DNA of 64,000 nucleotides from contig NZ_JAFLWW010000001.1 of NCBI RefSeq assembly GCF_018555685.1, forward strand, positions 868,001 to 932,000. Reading direction: 5' to 3'. Position 1 is the first letter of the stretch, and each line of letters opens with the position of its first letter. Origin of the DNA: Aminobacter anthyllidis. Its GTDB lineage: Bacteria > Pseudomonadota > Alphaproteobacteria > Rhizobiales > Rhizobiaceae. A program made the position numbers and the translations under genes. This document shows positions 8,345-17,435 of the stretch, piece after piece. The notes beneath the pieces were generated by a model that saw nothing but the letters and a program-made list of their open reading frames with translations, was not told the origin of the DNA and did no database searches.

Positions 8345-9838
8345 GTGCGTCAAGCGTTGCCGGGTAAAGTGCTCAAGTCGGCTATCTCCATCAAATCGTT
8401 CATGGTTTTCACTCTCGCCGCAGCCATCGGCCTGGTGTCGGTCGCCCCTGTTTCGGCGGCGAAAGACAGCAGATACGCAGCCATCGTCATCGATGCGAAC
8501 ACCGGCGAGACGCTTCACTCGTCGAGCGCCGATTCCCGGCGCTATCCGGCGTCGCTGACCAAGATGATGACGCTTTATCTGACCTTCGAGGCGCTCTCGA
8601 AGGGCCGGATACAGAAAGATTCCAAGGTCGTGTTCTCCAAGAACGCGGCTGCCGAGCCGCCGACCAAGATCGGCGTCAAGGCAGGCGGTTCGATCAGCGT
8701 CGAATCTGCCATCCTTTCGCTCATCACCCGCTCGGCCAATGACGCCTCGACGGCGCTCGGCGAGATGATCGGCGGCTCCGAGGAAAACTTTGCCCGCATG
8801 ATGACCGCCAAGGCTCGCAGCCTCGGCATGAAGGGCACTGTATTCCGCAATGCCAACGGCCTGCCCAACACGGCCCAGTTCACCACCGCGCGCGACATGG
8901 CCAAGCTCGGCATCGCGCTGCGCGAGCATTTCCCGCAGTATTACAGCTACTTCTCGACGCGCAGCTTCGCCTTCGGCCGCCAGCGCATCGCCAATCACAA
9001 TCGCCTGCTCGGCCGTATCAAGGGCGTCGACGGCATCAAGACCGGCTACACCCGCGCTTCGGGCTTCAACCTTGTTTCTTCGGTGCAGGACGGAAATCGC
9101 CGCATCGTCGCCGTGGTTCTGGGCGGCACCAGCGGTGCAAGCCGCGACAACCAGATGGCACAACTGATCAAGACCTACATGCCGCAGGCTTCCAGGCGCG
9201 GCGGTGGCGACCTGATCGCCAAGACCGACACCCCGATGCCAGCCGTCACAGTGGCAAAGGCCCAGTTGCCCAAGCGCAACGCGCCTACGCCTGACATGCG
9301 CCCCGAGGCCGATCTGATCGAGGTCGCCGAAGCGTCGCAGGACGAGGCTGCTGAGAGCGTCGAGGAAGTCGTGGCAGCTGCCGTGCCTGCGCCAAAGCCA
9401 ACCATCACCGCCGCAGCCCAGCAGAAGATCGCCATGGCTTCAACCGAACGGTTTGGCGGCAAGATCCCGTTCCAGATCCGCAAGGCCAAGGATCGTGCCC
9501 CGAGCGAACCCGCTGGTGTCGAGCAGGCCTACGCCGAACAACCCGCCCCTGCCGTCCAGGCTCTCGACCAGATGAAGACCGCGTCGGTTCCATCAGGCTG
9601 GGCCATCCAGGTCGCGTCGTCGCCGAGCGACGGTGAGGCGCGTGCGATCCTCGACAAGACCGCCAAGAAGGTTCCAACGGTTCTGGCCGATGCCTCCGCC
9701 TACACCGTGCCCTTTGAAAAGGGCGGCGTGACCTACTTCCGTGCCCGCTTCGCCGGCTTCGATTCCAAGGACTCCGCCTGGAATGCCTGCAACGCACTGA
9801 AGAAGAAGAAGATCGCCTGCTACGCCATCGCGCAGTAG
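8345..9838 (+). CDS. D-alanyl-D-alanine carboxypeptidase (S11) with C-terminal SPOR domain
   Basis: A 497-residue penicillin-binding protein of the S11 family that trims the terminal D-Ala of peptidoglycan stem peptides in the periplasm. The N-terminal signal sequence ends near VSAAK (residues 36-40). Catalytic motifs are complete: SLTK with the nucleophile at residue 70, SAN at 130-132 and KTG at 232-234. After a linker of about 130 residues rich in Ala, Pro and Glu comes a SPOR domain (about 418-497), which binds denuded glycan and directs proteins to division or growth sites. The GTG start at 8345 follows AAGGGTG; an ATG at 8402 would cut the signal peptide. Confidence 0.95.
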   Translation: MRQALPGKVLKSAISIKSFMVFTLAAAIGLVSVAPVSAAKDSRYAAIVIDANTGETLHSSSADSRRYPASLTKMMTLYLTFEALSKGRIQKDSKVVFSKNAAAEPPTKIGVKAGGSISVESAILSLITRSANDASTALGEMIGGSEENFARMMTAKARSLGMKGTVFRNANGLPNTAQFTTARDMAKLGIALREHFPQYYSYFSTRSFAFGRQRIANHNRLLGRIKGVDGIKTGYTRASGFNLVSSVQDGNRRIVAVVLGGTSGASRDNQMAQLIKTYMPQASRRGGGDLIAKTDTPMPAVTVAKAQLPKRNAPTPDMRPEADLIEVAEASQDEAAESVEEVVAAAVPAPKPTITAAAQQKIAMASTERFGGKIPFQIRKAKDRAPSEPAGVEQAYAEQPAPAVQALDQMKTASVPSGWAIQVASSPSDGEARAILDKTAKKVPTVLADASAYTVPFEKGGVTYFRARFAGFDSKDSAWNACNALKKKKIACYAIAQ

Positions 9839-9879
9839 GCGCCCCCAACCTCCTGGAAAGTTCTGTGTCGAAGGAGAGT

Positions 9880-10575
9880 CTAGTGATGATCGGAGAGAAG
9901 GACGTCCTTGGCTTCGTTGATCCTCGCCGCGAGGAACGACGAGCCTCCGAGGTCGGGATGCAGGCGCTGAATCAGTCGTCGATGCGCCTTGCGGACATCC
10001 GCCGCGGCGGCCCCCGCTTCAAGACCAAGGACCTTGTAGGCCTCCTCCTTAGTCATGGCGCCAGAACTTGGCGCAACACGCTGCCCGTCGTCACGGTCAG
10101 GTTGCGCGTCTTCTCGCCAAACGGGAAAACGGCCGTCAAGATAGGTCTCAAGTAGCTGTCGGCTTTCCGGGTCACTGGAAAGCTCCTGATAAAGCGCCCT
10201 CAGTTCGGTAAGTCCGAGCGAGGCCAGTGACTTGCCTTCCTGGCGGCCAGCCAGGACAAAACCCTGCAGGCCGCCGGTGTCGTGATCGAGTTCCATTTCG
10301 AGCGCTGCGGTCCGAACGGTCGAGCGCCGCCCCGGCGTTCTACGGGCTGAAGCCCCCCTCCTGCTTGCGGCGTACCAAGCCAGGGCCGCCGAGATCAGGC
10401 CACCGCCGACAGCCGCCCGGCCCAACAGCAACAAGACCACGCCAACCAGCCCGAGCGCGAACGGCCCCGCCACTTTCAACGCATTGGCAATCTGTGCAGC
10501 GTCGGCGCGCAGGAAAGCAGTGACCGCCAGCGCTGAAAACACCAGGACAGCTGCAAGCACGGCGAAGATTGTCAT
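9880..10575 (-). CDS. Membrane-anchored J-domain protein (C-terminal J domain)
   Basis: A 231-residue protein. Two hydrophobic segments (about residues 1-20 and 35-68) anchor it in the inner membrane, a middle region of about 100 residues has no clear family, and the last 60 residues are a J domain. The HPD tripeptide that activates Hsp70 ATPase is present (RLHPDLGG), followed by the FLAARINEAKDVLL helix. The topology, with the J domain on the cytoplasmic side at the C terminus, resembles TIM14 or DjlA-like co-chaperones, so it probably recruits DnaK to the membrane. Its ATG overlaps the stop of the VWA gene by four bases, so the two are translationally coupled. Confidence 0.85.
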   Translation of the reverse strand: MTIFAVLAAVLVFSALAVTAFLRADAAQIANALKVAGPFALGLVGVVLLLLGRAAVGGGLISAALAWYAASRRGASARRTPGRRSTVRTAALEMELDHDTGGLQGFVLAGRQEGKSLASLGLTELRALYQELSSDPESRQLLETYLDGRFPVWREDAQPDRDDGQRVAPSSGAMTKEEAYKVLGLEAGAAAADVRKAHRRLIQRLHPDLGGSSFLAARINEAKDVLLSDHH

Positions 10576-11303
10576 GGCGCCTTGCCGCTCCTCAGATGCT
10601 CGATCATCAGGATGTCTTCCGGACGGCCCCTCGCCTCCAGCGCCTTGATGCCGCCCGTGGCAAAGACGGCCACCGCCGACAGCAGTTTCGACAAGGTCGC
10701 CGCGGCCTTGCGGTCGAAGCGGAACCAGGCACCCTTGGACAGCCGCGCGATCTCCTTGAAGGCGCGTTCGGCTTCGGCGTCATGGCCCTCCTGGAAGACG
10801 AATGCCGGGACCCCAAGCAAGCCGAGCTTGCCGGCTTTCTCGGCCAGTTCGTCGATGTTTTCTTCCATGGCATCGCCGATATAGACCAGCGCGTCGACCT
10901 TGGCGGTGGCTGTTTCCTTGAGCGCATGCGCCAGCACCTTGCCGACTTGCGTCTGGCCGCTGCGACACTGGATCGACGTCATCAATTGCTTGAGTGAAGC
11001 AGTCTCGGCAACGAACTTCGACGCCCGGCATTCGCCAAGCCCACGGAAATAGACGAGTTGCACATTGAGCCGGCCGGTGTTGCCGACGGCATCGAACATC
11101 TGGCCCTGCAGTTCACATGCGAGATCCCAGGTCGGCTGCCGGCTCATCGTTGCGTCGAGCGCCAGCACCAGCCGGCCGTTGGCCTTGCCGGTGGCAAGCG
11201 CGCGTGCCTGGCGAACGAACGCATCAATCGCGGCAGAGTCCGAACGGCGCTCGGCCGGCGGGCGATTGGCTGACGTAGCCGGGGGCTTGCTTTGGTCGCT
11301 CAT
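10572..11303 (-). CDS. VWA-domain protein
   Basis: A 243-residue protein with one von Willebrand factor A fold. The metal-ion-dependent adhesion site is recognisable as DATMS (DxTxS type) in LVLALDATMSRQPTWD near residue 50, then the TQVGKVL segment supplies the Thr and the YIGDAMEE segment the second Asp. No signal peptide or membrane helix is seen, so it is expected in the cytoplasm. It is coupled through an ATGA overlap to the J-domain membrane protein, which suggests a joint chaperone or complex-assembly role; this is inference. A TTG two codons upstream (11309) is an alternative start. Confidence 0.82.
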   Translation of the reverse strand: MSDQSKPPATSANRPPAERRSDSAAIDAFVRQARALATGKANGRLVLALDATMSRQPTWDLACELQGQMFDAVGNTGRLNVQLVYFRGLGECRASKFVAETASLKQLMTSIQCRSGQTQVGKVLAHALKETATAKVDALVYIGDAMEENIDELAEKAGKLGLLGVPAFVFQEGHDAEAERAFKEIARLSKGAWFRFDRKAAATLSKLLSAVAVFATGGIKALEARGRPEDILMIEHLRSGKAP

Positions 11304-11369
11304 CAGCAATGAAGATGTGGCGGCGCGCGTCTGCTTGCAAGCCCGACGTTGCCGGCTGCTCTGCTCACG

Positions 11370-11807
11370 CTAGAGCAGGCCGAGTTCGGCAAGCTCGAGA
11401 CGCAGTTTTGGCGGCATCTCGGCAAGGGCCGCATTGCCCTGACCGAGATCGACAGGGGCATCGGCTAGCTTGAGATAGCGCCAGCCCTGGAAAGCCCGGC
11501 GCGGCTGCCAGTCGGTGCGCACGACCGTCGGATCCAAAATGAGATGACAACGGCCAATGCCCTCGGCATCGGTGAAGGGCCGGATTTCGAGCAGGCGCTG
11601 TCGGCACTGCACGTTGCCCTTGATGACCCAGTAGAGCGAACCGCCATCGGTCAGTTCGGCGCCGCGAGTCGGCACCATGCGGGTGGTGTGGAACTGTTCC
11701 ACCGGTTCGCCGGCGCGACGGCGCTCATCGAGGCGGAAGGCGATCCATTCCTCGAGGTCCTCGACGCTGTCGCAGCCGACGCAGAGCTTTAGCATGTTCA
11801 GTGACAT
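11370..11807 (-). CDS. DUF1489 family protein
   Basis: A 145-residue protein of the alphaproteobacterial DUF1489 (COG5458) family, of unknown function. Landmarks are LNMLKLCVGCDSVEDLEEW at the start, the HTTRMVPTR segment, GSLYWVIKG and the FQGWRYLK segment near the end. It is soluble and has no signal peptide. I chose the ATG at 11807 because it gives the usual MSLNMLKL opening; a start at 11843 adds 12 residues. It is on the same strand as the VWA and J-domain genes, 66 bases upstream of the VWA start, so it may share their transcript. Confidence 0.87.
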   Translation of the reverse strand: MSLNMLKLCVGCDSVEDLEEWIAFRLDERRRAGEPVEQFHTTRMVPTRGAELTDGGSLYWVIKGNVQCRQRLLEIRPFTDAEGIGRCHLILDPTVVRTDWQPRRAFQGWRYLKLADAPVDLGQGNAALAEMPPKLRLELAELGLL

Positions 11808-11885
11808 GGCTTGAAAACTAGCGTCTCCAGCCGGCGCGTTCAACGCCGGTAGCGGTTTTGCACAGGGCTGGCTGTTGGGCCAGGC

Positions 11886-13289
11886 TCAGCACTCGACGAC
11901 GTTGACCGCTAGACCGCCGAGGCTGGTTTCCTTGTATTTCTCGCTCATGTCCATGCCGGTCTGGCGCATCGTCTCGATGGCGGCGTCGAGCGGCACGAAA
12001 TGCTTGCCGTCGCCCTTGATGGCAAGCGACGCCGCGGTGACGGCTTTGACCGCGCCCAGCGCGTTGCGCTCGATGCATGGCACCTGGACGAGCCCGCCGA
12101 CCGGATCGCAGGTCATGCCAAGGTGATGTTCAAGCGCGATCTCGGCAGCGTTTTCGACCTGCTCGGGCGTGCCGCCCATGACCGCGCACAGGCCAGCGGC
12201 AGCCATCGCCGAAGCGGAACCGACCTCGCCCTGGCAGCCTACCTCGGCCCCCGAAATGGAGGCATTGGTCTTGATGATGCCTCCGACGGCGGCGGCGGTC
12301 AGCAGGAAGTCGCGAATGCTGTCTTTGTCGGCCTCGACGTGGAAATGCAGCCAGTAGCGCAGCACAGCAGGCAGCGTGCCTGCGGCGCCATTGGTCGGCG
12401 CTGTGACGACACGGCCGCCAGCGGCGTTTTCTTCGTTGACCGCCATGGCGTAGATCGACAGCCAGTCATTGGCGAGCAGCGGGTTGGGCCGGTTCTGGCT
12501 CCACTGCTCCTGCAGCTTGTCGTGCAGCTGGCGAGCGCGGCGGCGAACCTTGAGGCCGCCCGGCATGATGCCGTCCTGCGACAGGCCACGGTCGATGCAG
12601 CGGCTCATCGCGTCCCAGACCGCGTCGAGCCCGGCATCGAGATCGACGCGCTGCATGTGGATTTCTTCGTTGGCGCGCTTCATCTCGGCGATGGAGAGCC
12701 CGCTCCTCGACGCCATGGCCAGCATCTCGACGGCATTGGCGAATGGGTATGGCACGCGCTTGCCGGTCGCCGGTGCCACCGTCTTGGCCTTCATGCGCTG
12801 CAGCTCTTCTTCTGATACAACGAAGCCGCCGCCGATCGAATAATAGATGCGCTTGAGCAGCAGCCGGTCGCCGGAATCGTAAGCATAAAACGCCATGCCG
12901 TTGGCGTGGCCGAGCAGCGGCGTCTTCTTGTCGAGCACCAGATCGATGCCTGGATCGAAGCGGTAGGATGGATGCCCTTCCGGCGATACGCGCTTGTCGC
13001 GCGAGATCTGTTCGACGATGCCGTCCGTCTGGTCAGGGTCAACGGTCACAGGGGTCAGCCCGTAGAGGCCAAGCATGACGGCGCGGTCGGTTCCGTGGCC
13101 GACGCCGGTGTAGGCGAGCGAACCATGAAGACTAGCGCCGACGCGGTCGACCTTGGCGCCGGCAGGGCGTGGCCAGTCGCCAGTGAGTATCTCGTCGAGG
13201 AAACGCGCAGCCGCCGTCATCGGCCCCATCGTATGCGAGCTCGACGGACCAATGCCGATCTTGAACAGGTCGAATACCGAAAGAAACAA
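11886..13289 (-). CDS. sdaA: L-serine ammonia-lyase (single chain, [4Fe-4S])
   Basis: A 467-residue enzyme that deaminates L-serine to pyruvate and ammonia. The N-terminal beta domain opens with [20 protein letters not shown], and the alpha domain carries the iron-sulfur Cys residues in [32 protein letters not shown] and the C-terminal VVEC tail. Length matches E. coli SdaA/SdaB (454-455). It is a cytoplasmic enzyme and sensitive to oxygen in the family. The gene stands alone; a GTATAC-centred palindrome about 40 bases upstream may be an operator. Confidence 0.96.
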   Translation of the reverse strand: MFLSVFDLFKIGIGPSSSHTMGPMTAAARFLDEILTGDWPRPAGAKVDRVGASLHGSLAYTGVGHGTDRAVMLGLYGLTPVTVDPDQTDGIVEQISRDKRVSPEGHPSYRFDPGIDLVLDKKTPLLGHANGMAFYAYDSGDRLLLKRIYYSIGGGFVVSEEELQRMKAKTVAPATGKRVPYPFANAVEMLAMASRSGLSIAEMKRANEEIHMQRVDLDAGLDAVWDAMSRCIDRGLSQDGIMPGGLKVRRRARQLHDKLQEQWSQNRPNPLLANDWLSIYAMAVNEENAAGGRVVTAPTNGAAGTLPAVLRYWLHFHVEADKDSIRDFLLTAAAVGGIIKTNASISGAEVGCQGEVGSASAMAAAGLCAVMGGTPEQVENAAEIALEHHLGMTCDPVGGLVQVPCIERNALGAVKAVTAASLAIKGDGKHFVPLDAAIETMRQTGMDMSEKYKETSLGGLAVNVVEC

Positions 13290-13326
13290 ATCTCACTCCC
13301 TGCGACGTCGGCGGCTCATGTCGCGT

Positions 13327-13337
13327 ATGTATACGAT
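13327..13337. promoter_or_regulatory. GTATAC-centred GntR-like operator candidate upstream of sdaA
   Basis: An 11-bp near-palindrome, ATGTATACGAT, some 40 bases before the sdaA start. GTATAC centres are common in GntR-family operators. A single copy, judged by eye. Confidence 0.25.
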
Positions 13338-13436
13338 CATTCCGCCCTTTTCACGTCTGTGGCTAGGCGCGATCCGACGTGGTTTGCTCAGCGCGCGACA
13401 TTTGAAAAATCCTGAGAATTCCGCAAGGCCATATAG

Positions 13437-13463
13437 CAAAAAAGCGCGGCTCGGCCGCGCTTT
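13437..13463 (-). terminator. Rho-independent terminator of the 42-residue membrane protein gene
   Basis: A perfect 10-bp stem (13441-13450 with 13454-13463) and a three-base loop. On the minus strand a run of seven T (13443-13437, partly in the stem) follows. It ends transcription coming from the small gene at 13490-13618. The plus-strand side also has a T run, but no plus-strand gene precedes it. Confidence 0.75.
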
Positions 13464-13489
13464 TTGTATCCAATCCGGGCGTCTGTCGA

Positions 13490-13618
13490 TCAACCGGCGG
13501 CCACCACTGCGGCCGTTTCGGCGCCGCTCACCAGCCAGGCAATAAGGAGAAAACCTGCAAAGCCAATCACTGCCTTGGCCGTAAGGCCCCAGCAGGACTT
13601 CTGAACGCTGTCATCCAT
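13490..13618 (-). CDS. Small single-pass membrane protein, 42 residues, unknown function
   Basis: A 42-residue protein beginning MDDSVQKSCWGL, followed by one hydrophobic helix (about residues 13-33, AKAVIGFAGFLLIAWLVSG) and an Ala/Val tail. Support for a real gene: it ends 27 bases before a strong terminator on the same strand, no other minus-strand gene could use that terminator nearby, and the composition is that of a membrane helix. An AAGGA lies 13 bases before the ATG, which is rather far. A longer frame to 13741 has no start signal. I do not recognise a function. Confidence 0.6.
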   Translation of the reverse strand: MDDSVQKSCWGLTAKAVIGFAGFLLIAWLVSGAETAAVVAAG

Positions 13619-13901
13619 GATGTGTCGCGAGATCCTTGTGGTTCGGTCAGCCAGCGGCGGGTCCGCCATTTGCTTGCCCGAGTTGCCAGCTGGATACGCC
13701 TTTGCAGACGCCTTCGCAATTGCAAAAAATGGCCAAAGCATGGCGAAATCTGCATGGCTGCCATGCGGCCATCAATCCAATTTTAATCAAATCAGGCACT
13801 TATGCCAAATTGACCGTTCATGATTTTTAAACACCTATGACGACACCGCGGCGGTCGCGTGCCCTCGAAATACGCCATGCGGCCATGTAAGCTTCTCGCT
13901 G

Positions 13902-14660
13902 ATGATCAACGATTCCATCTCCATGACCGGTCCTTTGAGCAGCCTCGACGTCGCGGCACTGGCGTTCTTCCTCGCCGGCTGGATATTTCACGCGCTTGGC
14001 GCCGAAGGCCACATCGTCACCCGCATGTCGCTGACACGGGCGATGAACGCCCAGCGCGCCGCCTGGATGGCGACGATGGCGCGGCGCGAAGTCAGAATCG
14101 TCGACACCTCGATCATGAATGGCTTGCAGCAAGGCACCGCCTTCTTCGCATCAAGCTCGCTGATCGCGGTCGGTGGCTGCTTCGCGCTGCTCGGCGCCTC
14201 CGACCGGGTACTGGCGATACTGAGCGATGTGCCGCTGGCGGGTGCTACGGCGCGGCCGCTGTTCGAAATCAAGGTCATCGGCCTGATCGTCATCCTGGCC
14301 TATTCGTTCTTCAAGTTCGGCTGGGCTTACCGGCTGTTCAACTACTGCTCGATCCTGATCGGCGCGGTTCCCCAACTCAGCCCTGGCAGCGAGCCCAACG
14401 CGGCGATCGACGTCGCCGTCATGCGGGCGACCCGAATGAACCAGCTCGCCGGCAAGCATTTCAACGCTGGCCTGCGCGGCGTGTTCTTCTCGATCGGCTA
14501 TCTCGGCTGGTTCGTCGACGCGCGCGTCTTCTTCGTAACGACCATGGTGCTGCTCGCGGTGCTGATCAGGCGCCAGTTCTTTTCCGAAGCCCGCAAGGCA
14601 GTCCTGGTTCAGGATTTCGGGCCCGGAAACGGATCGTCGATCCGGCCCGACAGCCAGTAG
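13902..14660 (+). CDS. DUF599 family membrane protein
   Basis: A 252-residue integral membrane protein of the DUF599 (COG3821) family, function unknown. About five hydrophobic segments are visible: near residues 15-32, 80-100, 125-145, 185-205 and 205-222. Conserved features are the N-terminal RAMNAQRAAWM segment after helix 1, the FFKFGWAYRLFNYC segment and the late GVFFSIGYLGWFVDARVFF segment. The start may be ATG 13902 or ATG 13923; neither has a clear Shine-Dalgarno. The last 52 bases overlap the convergent YdcF-like gene. Confidence 0.85.
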   Translation: MINDSISMTGPLSSLDVAALAFFLAGWIFHALGAEGHIVTRMSLTRAMNAQRAAWMATMARREVRIVDTSIMNGLQQGTAFFASSSLIAVGGCFALLGASDRVLAILSDVPLAGATARPLFEIKVIGLIVILAYSFFKFGWAYRLFNYCSILIGAVPQLSPGSEPNAAIDVAVMRATRMNQLAGKHFNAGLRGVFFSIGYLGWFVDARVFFVTTMVLLAVLIRRQFFSEARKAVLVQDFGPGNGSSIRPDSQ

Positions 14661-15406
14661 GCCCAAAGGCCGATCCATTCGCGCATCGCCATCGTCGTGT
14701 TCTGCAGCGAATCGGCGGGATTGTCGGTGAACAGGCCGACGCCCTCCTGACCCGAAGTGCGGTAGTCGACCGGCCAGGCGACGACTGGAAATCCTGCCTT
14801 GGCAAACAGCGCCATCGAACGCGGCATGTGGAAAGCCGAGGTGACCAGCAGCCAGGTTTCGTCAGGCCCCGGCGTTACCATCTCCCTGGAAAACAGCGCA
14901 TTCTCATAGGTATTGCGTGAGCGGTTTTCGAGAACCAGCCTGTCGCGCGGGACGCCGAGGGCCTCGAGCAGGCGCGGTGCCGTGTCGGCGTCGCCTTCGC
15001 CGTCCAGCGTGAGCGAGCCGTTGCCGCCTGAAATGACGATCTTCGCGTCGGGATAGCGTCGGGCGAGGATCGCAGTCTCGACGAAGCGGTCGCCACCGCT
15101 GTTGAGCTCGTAGCCGCCGCGCGCCAGGTTGATCGCGCCCTCGAACCCGCCACCCAGCACGACGATGCCGTCGACCTTGACCGGCTGCGGCGGGCGCTGG
15201 AATCGCTCTTCCAGCGGATTGAGCATCAGCGAGCCGAGCGAGGTCCAGGTCGCGAGGGCCAAGACCATCAGTGAAGCGAAAGTCGCCGTGCGGAAGAACC
15301 GCCGACGCCCGAAGAAGCTGGCGACGAGCCCGGCCGCAAGCAGGAAGATCGCGAAATTGAGCGGCTGGGCGAAGAACCAGAAGATCTTGGAGAGGTAAAA
15401 GAACAT
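14609..15406 (-). CDS. YdcF/ElyC family (DUF218) membrane protein
   Basis: A 265-residue protein with two N-terminal membrane helices (about 12-30 and 40-58) and a DUF218 domain from about residue 78 to 245. The family includes ElyC and SanA, envelope proteins linked to cell-wall and undecaprenyl-phosphate physiology in E. coli. Visible landmarks are IVVLGGGFEGA, the KIVISGGNG strand, the ENRSRNTYENALF segment and LLVTSAFHMPRSMALF. The domain is expected in the periplasm. Its 3' end overlaps the convergent DUF599 gene by 52 bases. Exact activity is unknown. Confidence 0.88.
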   Translation of the reverse strand: MFFYLSKIFWFFAQPLNFAIFLLAAGLVASFFGRRRFFRTATFASLMVLALATWTSLGSLMLNPLEERFQRPPQPVKVDGIVVLGGGFEGAINLARGGYELNSGGDRFVETAILARRYPDAKIVISGGNGSLTLDGEGDADTAPRLLEALGVPRDRLVLENRSRNTYENALFSREMVTPGPDETWLLVTSAFHMPRSMALFAKAGFPVVAWPVDYRTSGQEGVGLFTDNPADSLQNTTMAMREWIGLWAYWLSGRIDDPFPGPKS

Positions 15407-15430
15407 CCGATCTGGGCAGGCGCTATGCGC

Positions 15431-16996
15431 CTACCACCATTTCTCCGGCTGGAAACGGCCGGCGGCCTGCTCGATGACATGAGCAGCCTGAAACAGCGTC
15501 TCTTCGTCGAACGGGCGCCCGATCAGCTGCAGGCCAAGCGGCAGGCCGTGGCCGTCGAGGCCGGCAGGAACCGCGATTCCAGGCAGGCCGGCCATGTTCA
15601 CCGTCACCGTGAAGATGTCGTTGAGGTACATCTTGACAGGATCGGCGGCCATGTCCTCGTCGGCAACGCCGAAGGCGGCCGACGGCGTTGCCGGCGTCAG
15701 GATGACATCGACGCCAGCAGCGAAGGCCAGTTCGAAGTCGCGCTTGATCAGCGTGCGCACTTTCTGCGCCTGAAGGTAGTAGGCGTCGTAATAGCCAGCC
15801 GACAGCACATAGGTACCGATCATGATGCGGCGCTTGACCTCGCGGCCGAAACCGGCGGCGCGGGTGTTCTCGTACATCTCGATGATATCCTTGCCCGGCA
15901 CGCGCAGGCCGTAGCGGACGCCGTCATAGCGAGCGAGGTTCGAGGAGGCCTCTGCGGGCGCAACGATGTAATAGGCCGGCAGCGCGTATTTGGTGTGCGG
16001 CAGCGAGATGTCGACGATCTCGGCACCGGCATCCTTGAGCCAGGCAATGCCCTTCTGCCACAGCGCCTCGATGTCTTCGGGCATGCCGTCGACGCGGTAC
16101 TCCTTGGGAATGCCGATCTTCATGCCCTTGACCGACTTGCCGATCGCCGCCTCGTAATCCGGCACAGGCAGGTCGACTGACGTCGTGTCCTTGGCGTCGA
16201 CCGAGGCCATCGACTTGAGCAGGATCGCGGCGTCACGCACGTCGCGGGCGATCGGGCCGGCCTGGTCCAGCGACGAGGCGAAGGCAACCGTGCCCCAGCG
16301 CGAAACGCGGCCATAGGTCGGCTTGATGCCGACAGTGCCGGTAAAGGCTGCCGGCTGGCGGATAGAGCCGCCGGTATCAGTGGCAGTAGCGCCAGCGCAC
16401 AGGAAAGCCGAAACCGCGGCAGCCGAGCCACCGGAAGAACCACCAGGTACCAGTTGCATGTTGTCGTAGGTGCGCGCGGTCCTTGTGCCACCGGCCGCAA
16501 CGAAGCCGCCATCGCCCTGATGGGTTGTCGGCATGACCACCGTCTCGGTGCGCGAACGCCGCCACGGATTGATCACAGGACCGTAGTAGGAAGTCTCGTT
16601 GGACGAGCCCATGGCGAACTCATCCATGTTAAGCTTGCCGAGCATGACAGCGCCGTCGGCCCACAGATTGGCCGTCACAGTCGATTCGTAGCGCGGCTCG
16701 AAGCCGTCGAGCACGTGGCTGCAGGCCTGGGTGTGCACGCCTTCGGTGGCGAACAGGTCCTTGATGCCGAGCGGGATGCCCTCAAGTGCACCGCCCTCGC
16801 CCTTGGCGAGCCTTTCGTCGGACGCCTTGGCCATCTCGCGCGCCTTGTCGGGCGTGGTCGCGACATAGGCGTTGAAGGTCGCATTGGCCTGGTCGATCGC
16901 CTTGACATAGGCGTCGGTCAGCTCGGTTGCGGTGATCTCCTTGCCGCGCAGCTTCTCGCGCGCTTCGGCAATCGTCAGGTGGGTCAGGTCGGTCAT
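15431..16996 (-). CDS. gatA: Asp-tRNA(Asn)/Glu-tRNA(Gln) amidotransferase subunit A, with an insertion
   Basis: A 521-residue amidase-signature subunit that releases ammonia from glutamine for the GatCAB complex. The catalytic Lys is in GIKD (residue 79), the cis-Ser lies in the GGSSGGS loop (185-191) and the nucleophile Ser in [10 protein letters not shown]. Between NPWR (143-146) and [10 protein letters not shown] (182-191) there are 35 residues, where GatA of relatives such as Brucella has about 7; the extra stretch is Gly/Thr/Arg-rich and stays in frame. The rest is typical to the C-terminal FQPEKWW. gatC lies 69 bases upstream. With the GltX in this window it can serve Gln-tRNA(Gln) formation. 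Confidence 0.97.
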   Translation of the reverse strand: MTDLTHLTIAEAREKLRGKEITATELTDAYVKAIDQANATFNAYVATTPDKAREMAKASDERLAKGEGGALEGIPLGIKDLFATEGVHTQACSHVLDGFEPRYESTVTANLWADGAVMLGKLNMDEFAMGSSNETSYYGPVINPWRRSRTETVVMPTTHQGDGGFVAAGGTRTARTYDNMQLVPGGSSGGSAAAVSAFLCAGATATDTGGSIRQPAAFTGTVGIKPTYGRVSRWGTVAFASSLDQAGPIARDVRDAAILLKSMASVDAKDTTSVDLPVPDYEAAIGKSVKGMKIGIPKEYRVDGMPEDIEALWQKGIAWLKDAGAEIVDISLPHTKYALPAYYIVAPAEASSNLARYDGVRYGLRVPGKDIIEMYENTRAAGFGREVKRRIMIGTYVLSAGYYDAYYLQAQKVRTLIKRDFELAFAAGVDVILTPATPSAAFGVADEDMAADPVKMYLNDIFTVTVNMAGLPGIAVPAGLDGHGLPLGLQLIGRPFDEETLFQAAHVIEQAAGRFQPEKWW

Positions 16997-17065
16997 GGCG
17001 AATTCACTTCGGGGTCAGGCAGCCGAAAGCTGCTTTTGATGAGACAATGGACCGGCCGGCAGGGC

Positions 17066-17353
17066 CTATTCCACCACTTTCGGCACAAGGAAGAAATTCT
17101 CGTCGGTCGCCGGCGCGTTGGCGACGATGTCAGCCGCCTTGTTGCCGTCGGTGACCGCATCGACGCGCTTCTTCATCTCCATCGGCGTGACCGACGTCAT
17201 CGGCTCGACGCCAGATACGTCGACTTCGTTGAGCTGCTCGACGAAGCCCAGGATTGCATTCAATTCACCGGTCATGCGGTGGGCGTCGTCCTCGCTCACG
17301 GCGATACGGGCGAGATGCGCGACGCGCTTGACGGTCTTGAGATCAACGGACAT
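17066..17353 (-). CDS. gatC: Asp-tRNA(Asn)/Glu-tRNA(Gln) amidotransferase subunit C
   Basis: A 95-residue subunit that wraps around GatA and GatB and stabilises the complex. The opening [16 protein letters not shown], the central [24 protein letters not shown] and the C-terminal [11 protein letters not shown] are the family landmarks; length is normal. It precedes gatA on the same strand, the usual order in alphaproteobacteria, where gatB is often elsewhere, as here. Confidence 0.96.
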   Translation of the reverse strand: MSVDLKTVKRVAHLARIAVSEDDAHRMTGELNAILGFVEQLNEVDVSGVEPMTSVTPMEMKKRVDAVTDGNKAADIVANAPATDENFFLVPKVVE

Positions 17354-17435
17354 CGAAATACTCCGGAAAGCCGGTAAATTGGTCAGGTCGGGCTATAACG
17401 GCGCGCAGCGCGCGGTGCAACATCGATGATCATGC

